Source: Clostridiales bacterium
Lineage (GTDB): Bacteria; Bacillota; Clostridia; Oscillospirales; Oscillospiraceae
Length of the DNA stretch: 64,000 bases
Direction: 5' to 3'
Assembly: GCA_019423635.1 (NCBI GenBank)
Contig: JAHZBA010000002.1
Coordinates: forward strand, 62,001-126,000
The notes under the pieces were generated by a model. It was not told the DNA's origin, searched no databases, and was given only the letters and a program-made list of their open reading frames with translations. This document shows, piece by piece, positions 17,781 through 25,418 of the stretch; position 1 is the first letter of the stretch; every line of letters starts with the position of its first letter. Position numbers and translations under genes: made by a program.

Positions 17781-18938
17781 TCATCTCCCGCTGCGTCTGA
17801 GCAGCAGCTCGTACATTCCGATCATGACAAGCCAGATCACCATCAGGTAGAAGGGGAAGAGCGATACGGTGATATGGTTGGCAATCAGGCCGAACAGGGG
17901 CGGCATCAGGCAGGTGCCCACATAGGCGCTGGCCATCTGAACGCCGATGATCGCCTGGGAATTCTCCGGGCCGAAGTGGTCGGGTGTGGAGTGGATCACG
18001 CAGGGGTAAATGGGGGCACAGCCAAGGCCGATGAGGATCAGCCCTGCCAGGGCGGCGGATTCCCCCAGCGGCAGCAGCAGCGCAGCAAGCCCCGCCGCGA
18101 TGATCCCCTCTCCCAGCCGAACCATCTGGCTGTCGCTCAGCTTCAGGGTCAAAAATCCGCTCACCGCCCGGCCCGCGGTGATGCCGATGAAGAACAGGCT
18201 GGCAAAGCCGGCCGCAGTCTCCGCCGGAATTCCCTTTTCCAGCACCAGGTAGCTGCTGGCCCAGAGACCCGTGGTCTGTTCCACGGCGCAGTAGCAGAAA
18301 AAGGTCACCATGACCGCTTTCGCCCCGGGGATGCGGAGGATCTGGCCCAGGGTCATGGCCGGGGCGGGCTCTGTCTCCGCGCCGCCGCCTGCCGGAGTCC
18401 TCCAAAGGGGAAGGCTCAGGACCAAAACCGCCGTCAGCACCGCCTGCAGCACGGCAATACAGCGGTAGCCCGTGTTCCAGCCGCCTCCGCCGGTGAGGGC
18501 ATAGCCCATGATGTACGGCCCCAGAGAGGCCCCCACGCCCCACATGCAGTGGAGCCAGCTCATGTGCCGGCTGGCGAAGTGGAGGGCCACATAGTTGTTC
18601 AGCGCCGCGTCCACGCTGCCCGCCCCCAGGCCGTAGGGAACCGCCCACAGGCACAGCATCCAGAAGGAGTGGCTGAGAGAGAAGCCCAGAATGGCCGCCG
18701 CCGTGAGCCCTACGCTGACGGCCGTCACCTTTCCCGCCCCCAGCTTTCGGGTGAGCCGGTCGCTTTGCAGGCTGGAGACAATCGTCCCCACGGCGATAAT
18801 CATGGAGACGACCCCCGCATAGGAGACCGGAACGCCAAATTCCCGGTACATGGAGGGCCATGCCGCGCCCAGCAGGGCGTCCGGCAGTCCCAGGCTGATA
18901 AAAGAGACATAGATCACTGCCAGGAGTAAGTGAATCAT
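17781..18938 (-). CDS. Major facilitator superfamily transporter
   Basis: A 385-aa integral membrane protein with about 12 predicted TM helices and repeated hydrophobic blocks throughout. Typical MFS features are SDRLTRKLGAGKVTAVS after TM2 and SFWMLCLWAVPYGLGAGSVDAALNNYVA in TM4-5. The overall look is that of the FucP-like sugar porter branch, but the substrate is not determinable. ATG at 18938 has GAGGGGG upstream; longer in-frame starts run through the intergenic region and are rejected. It is divergent from an AraC/cupin regulator (19153), the likely controller. A weak GC hairpin lies downstream (around 17739-17765). Confidence 0.9.
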   Translation of the reverse strand: MIHLLLAVIYVSFISLGLPDALLGAAWPSMYREFGVPVSYAGVVSMIIAVGTIVSSLQSDRLTRKLGAGKVTAVSVGLTAAAILGFSLSHSFWMLCLWAVPYGLGAGSVDAALNNYVALHFASRHMSWLHCMWGVGASLGPYIMGYALTGGGGWNTGYRCIAVLQAVLTAVLVLSLPLWRTPAGGGAETEPAPAMTLGQILRIPGAKAVMVTFFCYCAVEQTTGLWASSYLVLEKGIPAETAAGFASLFFIGITAGRAVSGFLTLKLSDSQMVRLGEGIIAAGLAALLLPLGESAALAGLILIGLGCAPIYPCVIHSTPDHFGPENSQAIIGVQMASAYVGTCLMPPLFGLIANHITVSLFPFYLMVIWLVMIGMYELLLRRSGR

Positions 18939-19152
18939 CTTGTATCCCCCTCTGGTTTCTGGTATGATATCATCAACACGCCGGAAGCCCGGCAGACAGG
19001 TTTCCAGGCGGGCGAAGCCCCGCCGGCGCGTCTCCTGTGAGGTCTGCCCCGCTCTGCGGCTGGCTGCGGGGACTATCATACCACGGAACAGGCAAAAGTG
19101 TTAGAAGGAAATCCGCAGATTGATGCGACAAAATCACCAGGAGGTGTCTACG

Positions 19153-20166
19153 ATGGCTTTGAGCGTATGTCTGCCGCTTGCCACCGACCGGCAGGGCCGG
19201 GAGCTGCTGGAACACGGTACGCCGCTGTTCCCTGCGGCCTGCTATCTCGACCATATCAGCGAGGCCGCCGTGCCGTGGCATTGGCATGAGGAGCTGGAGA
19301 TCCTGGTGGTGGAAACCGGGAGCGCCCGCGTCTGCGCCAACGGAGCCAATCACATCGTAAAGCCCGGCGAGGGCTTTTTCATCAACACCGGCGTTTTGCA
19401 TGGAGTGTGGCCAGACGGGGAATCTCCCTGCCGCCTGCGCTCCGTGGTATTCCACCCCCGGCTGGTGGGCGGGAGCGTGGACAGCATCCTCTATCAGAAA
19501 TACCTGGAGCCCCTGCTCCTGGATTCCTGCCGCCCCTGCGTTCATTTTGCCAATGTGCAGCCGTGGGAAAAGGCCGCCTCCAGGGCCATTCAAACGGCCT
19601 GGGAGCTCGGCGTGTCCGAGGCGGAGGGCTTTGAGTTTGCGGTGCGGGAGCAGCTGTCCAAACTCGTCTTCCTTCTGACAAAGAACCGCCCCGCGGCAGA
19701 AAAAAAGCCCTCGGAGAGGACGCTGCGCAATGGGGAGCGCATCAAGCGCATGCTCCAGTACATTCAAGAGCATTTCGACGAGCCGCTGACCCTTGCCCGG
19801 ATCGCAAAGAGCGCCAGCCTCAGCGAAAACGAGTGTCTGCGGTGCTTTCGAAGCATGCTGGGCAGTACGCCGATCCGGTATGTCAAGCAGCTGCGCATCC
19901 AGAAGGCCGCGGAGCTGCTGGCATCCACCGACCGGAAGATCTCGGAGATTGCGGCAGAGTGCGGCTTCCAGGAGATGAGCTATTTCGCCAAAACATTCCG
20001 GGAGCTCAGGGGCTCTACCCCCAGCGAGTTCAGAAAACACAGCGCGCACCGCGCCGTAAGACCGCGGGGTCCCGCCCCGCAGGGCAGTGACGGGATCACA
20101 GGAACACCGCACGAGGGGGCCGAACCCTCTTCTGATCCCGCCGCGGCGGAGAACCGGCGCCCTTGA
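19153..20166 (+). CDS. AraC-family regulator with N-terminal cupin
   Basis: A 337-aa transcription factor. An N-terminal cupin sensor (HWHEELEILVVETGSARVCANG, GEGFFINTGVLHGVWP) is followed by a C-terminal AraC domain from about residue 200 (YIQEHFDEPLTLARIAKSAS ... ECGFQEMSYFAKTFRELRG). After the HTH a basic, proline-rich tail of about 45 residues (starting HSAHRAVRPRG) has no counterpart in ordinary family members. It may reflect runoff into repeat-rich intergenic DNA. ATG at 19153 has CAGGAGGTG upstream. It is divergent from the MFS gene, which it probably regulates. Confidence 0.9.
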   Translation: MALSVCLPLATDRQGRELLEHGTPLFPAACYLDHISEAAVPWHWHEELEILVVETGSARVCANGANHIVKPGEGFFINTGVLHGVWPDGESPCRLRSVVFHPRLVGGSVDSILYQKYLEPLLLDSCRPCVHFANVQPWEKAASRAIQTAWELGVSEAEGFEFAVREQLSKLVFLLTKNRPAAEKKPSERTLRNGERIKRMLQYIQEHFDEPLTLARIAKSASLSENECLRCFRSMLGSTPIRYVKQLRIQKAAELLASTDRKISEIAAECGFQEMSYFAKTFRELRGSTPSEFRKHSAHRAVRPRGPAPQGSDGITGTPHEGAEPSSDPAAAENRRP

Positions 20167-20174
20167 AATCTCGG

Positions 20175-20202
20175 AAGGACCGGCGCAGATGCGCCGGTCC
20201 TT
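20175..20202. terminator. Terminator after the AraC regulator
   Basis: Perfect 13-bp stem AAGGACCGGCGCA / TGCGCCGGTCCTT with a 2-nt GA loop, 9 bp after the stop, followed by CTCTGCTGCCTT. Confidence 0.7.
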
Positions 20203-20361
20203 CTCTGCTGCCTTCAAACGCTGCCCTCAGGCGGTTCCGCCCCTCCTGCCAAACAGCTCAGCGCCTGTTCCGGGAGGAGCGCCTGCACCATGAGGCGCCG
20301 GCCGCCGCGGCGATGCTGGGGCGTGATCCTGTCAAATTCTCCTGTTTCTCCCGTATCCGCA

Positions 20362-21051
20362 TCAGGCGCCGCCGCGCTTTTGACGCTGGACCGCAAAAAT
20401 GTTCTGCGTGATCCTCTCCTGGTCCTCCTCCGTCAATTCCAGGAACCGGCAGCCGTACTCAAACCGCGCGTCCTCCTTTTCAAGGACCCGCACAATCTGC
20501 GCAAACATCGCCGACTCCGGCCGGTCCTCCAGCAGCCGGACCTTCAGCAGGAACTTATCGTTCTCGTGGTATTTGCACTCCGAGCTGATACAGGCCCCGC
20601 CTATGCTGATATTCAGCAGCCTGCACGGCTTTTCCCCTATCGCCAGACCGCTGAACATGGTGGCGGTGGCGTCAAGGTTTGTAGTCAGGCGGAAAAAGGC
20701 CCGGTCATTTCCGACTCTGCAAACCTTCAGCTCCGCAACCGACCACTTGCTCTTGGGAAGGGGCGTAATCAGGCCCTCCATATAGACCGCTTTCTTCTCC
20801 CAATCACTGTACCCGCGGATTCTGACAGGAAGGGGCTCCTCCGGCGGGGGGATCGCGGCCTCCGAATACTGGTGCAGCTCCGCCTGATTCCCGTGCAGAC
20901 CCAGGAGCTTTGCCACGAAGAGCATCCGGCCGTCCGGGGCCGTCACCTCCACCCGCATCCCGGAATAGATTTCCAGCTCCGTCTCCTCTGCGCGCCCGCT
21001 CTCCGGAGGCGGCGCGGTCTCTTTTTTTCCAAACAAATGGAATAAGTTCAT
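20362..21051 (-). CDS. PilZ-domain cyclic-di-GMP receptor
   Basis: A 229-aa cytosolic protein. The N-terminal half resembles the YcgR-type flanking domain (GMRVEVTAPDGRMLFVAKLLG onwards). The C-terminal PilZ domain carries both c-di-GMP-binding motifs: RxxxR as RAFFR (117-121) and (D/N)xSxxG as NISIGG (147-152). It therefore should bind the product of the diguanylate cyclase encoded upstream on the same strand. ATG at 21051 has GGGAGG upstream. The gap to the cyclase stop is 113 bp and contains a palindrome (GTGACGGCCGTCAC, 21144-21157). It is probably in one transcript with the cyclase and hence under the proposed invertible promoter. Confidence 0.88.
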   Translation of the reverse strand: MNLFHLFGKKETAPPPESGRAEETELEIYSGMRVEVTAPDGRMLFVAKLLGLHGNQAELHQYSEAAIPPPEEPLPVRIRGYSDWEKKAVYMEGLITPLPKSKWSVAELKVCRVGNDRAFFRLTTNLDATATMFSGLAIGEKPCRLLNISIGGACISSECKYHENDKFLLKVRLLEDRPESAMFAQIVRVLEKEDARFEYGCRFLELTEEDQERITQNIFAVQRQKRGGA

Positions 21052-21164
21052 GGATTTCCTCCCATCCCCGGCAGATCTCCGCTCCCCCGTCAACGCACCC
21101 GGACCCATGGAAAGAGGTTTCCGGGCGGGCCGGACCCGCCGCGGTGACGGCCGTCACGGACTTC

Positions 21165-22082
21165 TCATTTTTCCAGCATCTGCCGCTGCTGCTCATCCGC
21201 CCAGACAACCTGGTTTCGCCCATACCGCTTCGCGTCGTACAGCATGGTATCCGCAAGCTGCAGGAAAACCGCGTAGTCGCCCTCCGCCGGCGGGACCACG
21301 GTCATGCCGCCCACGCTGGCTGTAACCCACTCGGAGACCTCCGGGTTGTGGGGAATGTGCAGATCCTCGATGGCCTGCCGGATCTTCTTCAAATGTGCAA
21401 ACATCTTCTCGGAGTGATCGTCCATGGAGAGCGCCACAAATTCCTCGCCCCCGTAGCGGGCAAAAAAGTCCGTGCTGCGCTTGAGGTAGGACGATACCGT
21501 CTTTGCAATGGCGGCAATCACCTGATCTCCGGCGGGATGGCCAAAGGTGTCGTTATACACCTTGAAATTGTCAATGTCAAAGATGCAGATGGAAAAGGGG
21601 ATCTGCAGCCGGACCGCCTCCCGCCACTTGATGATGCTGTACCGGTCGTACTTGCGCCGGTTCGCGATTCCCGTCAGCTGGTCGGTCATGGACTGCTGCT
21701 CCGCCTGCCGGCGGTAATGATACAGCTTGATGTGCGTGTTCACCCGCGCCTTTACGATCACCGGGTGGAAGGGCTTTGTAATATAGTCCACCGCCCCCAG
21801 AATCAGGCCGTGCTGCTCGTTGACCGCGTCGGAGAGGCTGGTGATCAAAATGACCGGAACGCTCTGGGTCAGAATCTCCTCCTGCAGTTTTTTCAGCAGC
21901 GTAAACCCGTCCATTTCCGGCATCACAACATCCAGCAGAACGAGGGAAAACTCCTCACTGCTCGCTTTCGCCAGCCCCTCTTCCGCCGTCTGCGCAATGG
22001 CAACGTCGTACTCCTCGTCCAAGATGGCCTTTAACTGCGTTGCGTGAAGGAGACTGTCGTCAACAACCAGAATCTTTTCCAT
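21165..22082 (-). CDS. Response-regulator diguanylate cyclase (REC-GGDEF)
   Basis: Synthesises cyclic di-GMP from two GTP when activated by phosphorylation. Residues 1-120 are a receiver domain with phospho-acceptor Asp51 (LVLLDVVMPEMDGF) and conserved Lys103 (ITKPF). Residues about 130-295 are a GGDEF domain with the active site GGEEF at 211-215 and an allosteric I-site RxxD (RSTD, 202-205) exactly five residues ahead of it, so it should be product-inhibited. ATG at 22082 has AAGGAGTG upstream. No good minus-strand promoter is visible in the present DNA orientation. The nearest strong promoter lies inside the invertible segment and points the other way. Confidence 0.95.
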   Translation of the reverse strand: MEKILVVDDSLLHATQLKAILDEEYDVAIAQTAEEGLAKASSEEFSLVLLDVVMPEMDGFTLLKKLQEEILTQSVPVILITSLSDAVNEQHGLILGAVDYITKPFHPVIVKARVNTHIKLYHYRRQAEQQSMTDQLTGIANRRKYDRYSIIKWREAVRLQIPFSICIFDIDNFKVYNDTFGHPAGDQVIAAIAKTVSSYLKRSTDFFARYGGEEFVALSMDDHSEKMFAHLKKIRQAIEDLHIPHNPEVSEWVTASVGGMTVVPPAEGDYAVFLQLADTMLYDAKRYGRNQVVWADEQQRQMLEK

Positions 22083-22131
22083 AGCCGCACTCCTTAATGA
22101 TGCTTACTGACCCCGCCCAAACAACCACTTC

Positions 22132-22147
22132 ATTTTTGTTATGTTGT
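22132..22147. repeat. Left inverted repeat of the invertible segment
   Basis: ATTTTTGTTATGTTGT; its exact reverse complement is at 22483-22498. As a recombination site it reads outer arm ACCACTTCA (22124-22132), spacer TTTTTG (22133-22138), inner arm TTATGTTGT (22139-22147). Confidence 0.85.
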
Positions 22148-22418
22148 GAGACGGCGGATGGCCTGCGTTTTGTTTGCCTGCATCCCACGGTATCGTCAGC
22201 GCACCGAACCCCCTTCCCGGGGATTCGGGCGGGCAAAGCCCGTCGGCACCGTGTATGCGCCGGTTGTTTCCTGTGAAGTCTGCCGCAGGATTGAAAAGAA
22301 ATCATGGCCGTTTTTCAGCTGCGGCGGCTCTCCTTCCTGCGGGAAACGCAAAAAGGCAGACAGGATCGCAAACCATAGGTGCCCCGCCGGATCTTTTGCG
22401 CTCAAATTTTAAAAGGGC

Positions 22419-22447
22419 TTGTAAAAAAGCCGGGTTTCCTGTATAGT
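22419..22447 (+). promoter_or_regulatory. Sigma-A promoter inside the invertible segment
   Basis: TTGTAA (22419-22424), 17-bp spacer, TATAGT (22442-22447). It is the best promoter in the segment and now directs transcription rightward, out across the right repeat and antisense to the recombinase gene. Confidence 0.75.
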
Positions 22448-22482
22448 TTCAATATGTACGTCAACTGGCTGCGGCCCAAACA

Positions 22483-22506
22483 ACAACATAACAAAAATTA
22501 TGTTGT
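22483..22506. repeat. Right recombination site (9-6-9 palindrome) including the recombinase stop codon
   Basis: ACAACATAA-CAAAAA-TTATGTTGT: perfect 9-bp arms about a 6-bp spacer. Bases 22483-22498 are the reverse complement of the left repeat. On the minus strand the outer arm ACAACATAA encodes the last two recombinase codons (Thr-Thr) and its TAA stop, so strand exchange at the spacer would not alter the protein. An 11-bp direct repeat, GCCCAAACAAC, also precedes both sites (22115-22125 and 22474-22484). Confidence 0.85.
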
Positions 22507-23334
22507 CAATGTCAGGTTCATCCGGTTGAGCTGCCGGGCGTGGACCGTGCCGCTCTCCATTGTATAGATTCGGGTCGTATCCACGCTGGAGTGGCCCAGA
22601 ATATCCGCCAGCCGCGCCAGGTCCTTCTCCAGGGCGTAATACGTCCGGGCAAACAGGTGGCGCAGATTGTGGGGAAACACCTTCCCCGGCTCCACCCCCG
22701 CGCTCACGCAGAGCGCCTTCATATCCCGCCAGATATTGGAGCGGTCCAGGGGCGCTCCCGTCCTGGTCACAAACACCGGTCCGGCGGTGATTTTTTGTTT
22801 TTTCAGATATTTTTTCAGCAGTCCGCACAGTTTTTCCGGGAGAAAAACCGTCCGCTGCTTTCCCTTGTTGCAGACCTCCGCCCGGCCTGTGGCCGCGGCC
22901 TCCGCGGTGATGAACCGCAGCTCCGACACCCGGATGCCGGTGGCACAGATCGTCTGCAAAAGCAGGGCCAGCCGCTCGTCTCCCCGCCGCCGGGCGGCGT
23001 TCACCAGCCGGACATACTCCCCGCGGCTCAGCTCCCGGCTCTCATCGCAGAACAGGGGCCGCTGCACCCGCAGGGGCTTCAGGGAGAGCTCTTTCCGCCC
23101 CGCAAAGCGCAAAAAGCTGTTGACCGCCGCCAGCATGGAGTTTGCGGTCGCAGGGGCGTAGCGCCGGACCAGGAGCTCCTTCCACTCCATCAGGCCCGCC
23201 TTTGTGACCGGCCTGCCGTCCAAAAACGCCGCCAGGTGGTGCAGGTCCCGGAGGTATTTCCGCACGGTGTTCCCGGCCCGCTCCTGTTCCTGCAAATACG
23301 CCGCGCAGCGGGCAATCCGGTCCCGGTCAAGCAT
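22498..23334 (-). CDS. Tyrosine recombinase (XerC/D-like)
   Basis: A 278-aa site-specific recombinase. The N-terminal SAM-like core-binding domain is residues 1-90 (LQEQERAGNTVRKYLRDLHH). The catalytic domain has all expected residues: Arg135 (ATGIRVSELR), Lys157/159 (NKGKQRT), His222 and Arg225 (HNLR), His248 (LGHSS), and nucleophile Tyr257 (RIYT). It is solitary, with no phage or transposon genes nearby, and ends inside the right recombination site. That is the usual layout for a dedicated invertase. The start is uncertain: ATG 23334 matches where the domain normally begins but has no ribosome-binding site. The frame is open to a GTG at 23433. The best Shine-Dalgarno (AAAGGGGA) serves an out-of-frame ATG at 23354. 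Confidence 0.9.
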   Translation of the reverse strand: MLDRDRIARCAAYLQEQERAGNTVRKYLRDLHHLAAFLDGRPVTKAGLMEWKELLVRRYAPATANSMLAAVNSFLRFAGRKELSLKPLRVQRPLFCDESRELSRGEYVRLVNAARRRGDERLALLLQTICATGIRVSELRFITAEAAATGRAEVCNKGKQRTVFLPEKLCGLLKKYLKKQKITAGPVFVTRTGAPLDRSNIWRDMKALCVSAGVEPGKVFPHNLRHLFARTYYALEKDLARLADILGHSSVDTTRIYTMESGTVHARQLNRMNLTLTT

Positions 23335-23540
23335 AAGGTCTTTTGAACATTCATGGCACTCGTCCCCTTTCGATTCGATGCGGATCGTCTCCCGAACAAA
23401 AAGAGGGCTATTCCTGTGCGAATGAACATTCACTATTTCCGTATCCGAAAATCAGGACCCCGAAAGGACCCTTCCTGGCAGGACACAGGCGGAAAACCAG
23501 GTCCCCGGCCATACGGTGAAAAGCGGCCCGCGCTGCGGCG

Positions 23541-24149
23541 TCAAATTTCCGGCGTGCCGGGCTTCAGGTAGCCGCTCAGCCCGGTGGTCAGCAGCTGAAA
23601 CACGGTGTCCTCGGTCTCGCGGTTGTTGGGAAGCGTCCCCTCCACCACATATTTGGCGTACATCACCGTCGATGTGAGGACGTGGAGCCACAGCAGATCC
23701 TGATTGATCCTGATCAGGCCCGGAAAGGCCTTCTGAAAGGCGTGGACCATCCCGATAAAGGTCTTGAAATAGGTCACATCCCGGCTCTTATCGTATTTGG
23801 GGAAGAAGGCGCTGTCCCGGAAGCGGTGGTAGAAAACCGTCTCATCCGGATGGGAGGTCCAGAAGCGGAAATAGGGCAGCCACAGCCCCTTGATTGCCTC
23901 CATCGGGTCTGCGAGCATGGCCTGGGGGCTGAACCTCAACCGCTCAAAAATTGCCGCCGCCTGTTTGTCCACATCGGTGAAACACTCCGCCAGAAGCTGG
24001 TCCTTGCTCTCAAAGTGGCGGTAAATCGCTCCTGCCGAAAGCTCTGCCAGCTCACTGACATGCTGAATTCGCATCCCCTCCAGGCCATACTGCCGCACAG
24101 CCCTGATCGCCGCAAACATAATCCGCGTTCTGGTGTCATCCAGGGTCAC
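23541..24149 (-). CDS. TetR-family transcriptional regulator
   Basis: A 202-aa repressor-type protein. The N-terminal TetR HTH is clear (RIMFAAIRAVRQYGLEGMRI then LSAGAIYRHFESKDQLLAECF). The C-terminal ligand domain (from about residue 60) is aromatic-rich and of unknown specificity. The start is GTG at 24149, five bases after AGGGGGG; an adjacent GTG at 24152 is equally in frame. Longer ATG starts would read through non-coding-looking sequence. It is co-directional between the upstream hydrolase (gap 175 bp) and the downstream recombinase (gap about 107 bp or more), so it could share a transcript with either. Confidence 0.9.
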   Translation of the reverse strand: MTLDDTRTRIMFAAIRAVRQYGLEGMRIQHVSELAELSAGAIYRHFESKDQLLAECFTDVDKQAAAIFERLRFSPQAMLADPMEAIKGLWLPYFRFWTSHPDETVFYHRFRDSAFFPKYDKSRDVTYFKTFIGMVHAFQKAFPGLIRINQDLLWLHVLTSTVMYAKYVVEGTLPNNRETEDTVFQLLTTGLSGYLKPGTPEI

Positions 24150-24324
24150 CACTTCCCCCCTGCAATCATGGCTCCGCCGGTTCGCCGGCGCAGGAAAATT
24201 ATATACCACGTTCCCTCTTTTGACAATCCCCTTTTCCTCTCCAGAGGGAAATCCCGGGGCGCAATTTTCAAGAGCCGGACCCACGGGCCCTGCAAATGCC
24301 GGGGCCGGACACTCCGGTCCTCCC

Positions 24325-25278
24325 CTAGGCCTGATTCTCCTCCACAAATTCCTCCAGCGCCTTCCGGTAGGCCGGCAGATCCGCATACCAGCTGATGCCG
24401 TGCTCCGCGCCGGGCACCGTCACCAGTGTCACCGGGGAGGCACAGGCGTCCCGGAGGGCATAGGCCATGGCGCAGGGCACCGTATGGTCCGCCTCTCCGT
24501 GGATCAGGAGAACGGGCACTCTGGCATGGCGGACCGCCTCCAGGGCGGAGCACTCCGTCACGGAGAAGCCGCCGAAGAGCCGCGCTCCCAGGGCCGTCAG
24601 CCGGTACAGGGGCGTCACGGGCCAGCGGTGGCGGCGAATGGTCTCCTTCAAAATTCCCGCCGGGGTGTCGTAGCCGCAGTCGGCCGCAATGCCCCGGACC
24701 GCGGGCGGCAGCTCCAGCTCCGAGGCCATGAGCACCGTGGCGGCACCCATGGAGATCCCCCAGAGGAAGATGGGCGTCTCCGTCCCCAGGCGGCGGGTCA
24801 TCTCCTCCGCCCAGGCCAGGCAGTCCCACCGCTCCCGGATGCCGAAGGTGATGGTTCTCCCGCCGCTCTCTCCGTGGGCCCGCTGATCCACCAGGAGGAT
24901 GTGCCAGCCCTTCTCCCGGCACAGCTGAAACCCGCCGCTGCCGTCCCGCTCCGCGGTGCTGCGGTAGCCGTGGAAAAAGATCATCAGCGGCGCACCGGGG
25001 TCGCCGGCGTAGTACTTCCCCACCAGCTCCACCCCGTCGCCGGAGCGGATGCGCAGCCACTGGTAAGGCGCCGCCAGAACCCGGTCGATATTCTCCAGCA
25101 TCGCCTCCCGATAGGGGTCGAAGGCCGCCCCCGGCGGAACCGACCGGCTGGGCGACTGCCGCCGCCGGCTGCGGGCAAAGGCCGCGCAATAACCCCAGGC
25201 GGCACCGGCCACAGCCGCGCCGGCCGCCGTACCGGCCGTCACAGCCGCCGCCTTTAAGATGCGATCTCCTGTCATCAT
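24325..25278 (-). CDS. Membrane-anchored alpha/beta hydrolase
   Basis: A 317-aa serine hydrolase. An N-terminal TM anchor (about residues 8-30, alanine- and glycine-rich) precedes the hydrolase fold. Visible features are the oxyanion strand FFHGYRSTAERD, the nucleophile elbow GISMGAA, the acid in HGEADHTVP and the catalytic histidine in PGAEHGISW. The nearest general description is a BAAT/FrsA-like or YqkD-type esterase; the substrate is unknown. Start ATG at 25278 (adjacent to a second ATG at 25275) has GGAGG 5 bp upstream. It may be the target of the TetR regulator encoded just downstream. Confidence 0.88.
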   Translation of the reverse strand: MMTGDRILKAAAVTAGTAAGAAVAGAAWGYCAAFARSRRRQSPSRSVPPGAAFDPYREAMLENIDRVLAAPYQWLRIRSGDGVELVGKYYAGDPGAPLMIFFHGYRSTAERDGSGGFQLCREKGWHILLVDQRAHGESGGRTITFGIRERWDCLAWAEEMTRRLGTETPIFLWGISMGAATVLMASELELPPAVRGIAADCGYDTPAGILKETIRRHRWPVTPLYRLTALGARLFGGFSVTECSALEAVRHARVPVLLIHGEADHTVPCAMAYALRDACASPVTLVTVPGAEHGISWYADLPAYRKALEEFVEENQA

Positions 25279-25418
25279 TCGATCCTCCATGGTCCTGCGC
25301 CATGTCTCCGGAAGTTCCGGATCAGGCATCGTTTTCCGCTCCGCGCAGCGGGCCCGTCCGGTCCCCTGCCGCGGCGCACCGCCGGAGCGGAGCGCTGTTT
25401 ACAGCTTCCGGCGGTCCG

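Larger units (their letters stand above)
22132..22498. other. Putative invertible promoter segment (phase-variation switch)
   Basis: The region between the diguanylate cyclase and the tyrosine recombinase is bounded by identical 16-bp inverted repeats. Each site has the 9-6-9 layout typical of tyrosine recombinases. The inner arms (TTATGTTGT) and 6-bp spacers (TTTTTG, reading inward) are identical. The outer arms differ: ACCACTTCA on the left, ACAACATAA on the right. No gene is evident inside. A sigma-A promoter (22419-22447) points right, antisense to the recombinase. Inversion maps position x to 44630-x. That places the -10 at 22183-22188 facing left, about 90 nt upstream of the cyclase ATG, whose ribosome-binding site stays fixed outside the segment. 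In the sequenced orientation the cyclase operon would be OFF. Confidence 0.7.

Noticed and set aside
18960..19060. Similarity of the MFS/AraC spacer to 22230-22290 (TCCTGTGAGGTCTGCC versus TCCTGTGAAGTCTGCC)
   Set aside because: Only short blocks match by eye, and I could not establish a shared element without an alignment.
22174..22446. Short open frames inside the invertible segment
   Set aside because: No ribosome-binding site, no domain, and composition like non-coding DNA; promoter-carrying spacer is the better reading.
22483..22506. The 9-6-9 palindrome as merely a terminator of the recombinase gene
   Set aside because: It has no GC-rich stem or T-run, and a second site with identical spacer and inner arm occurs in inverted orientation at 22124-22147.
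22498..23334. Tyrosine recombinase as sign of a prophage or integrative element
   Set aside because: No phage, conjugation or cargo genes and no tRNA target nearby; neighbours are ordinary chromosomal genes.
23190..23354. Short open frame from ATG 23354 with a good Shine-Dalgarno
   Set aside because: Its product has no domain and lies out of frame over the recombinase's conserved N-terminal domain. Kept as an oddity about the recombinase start.
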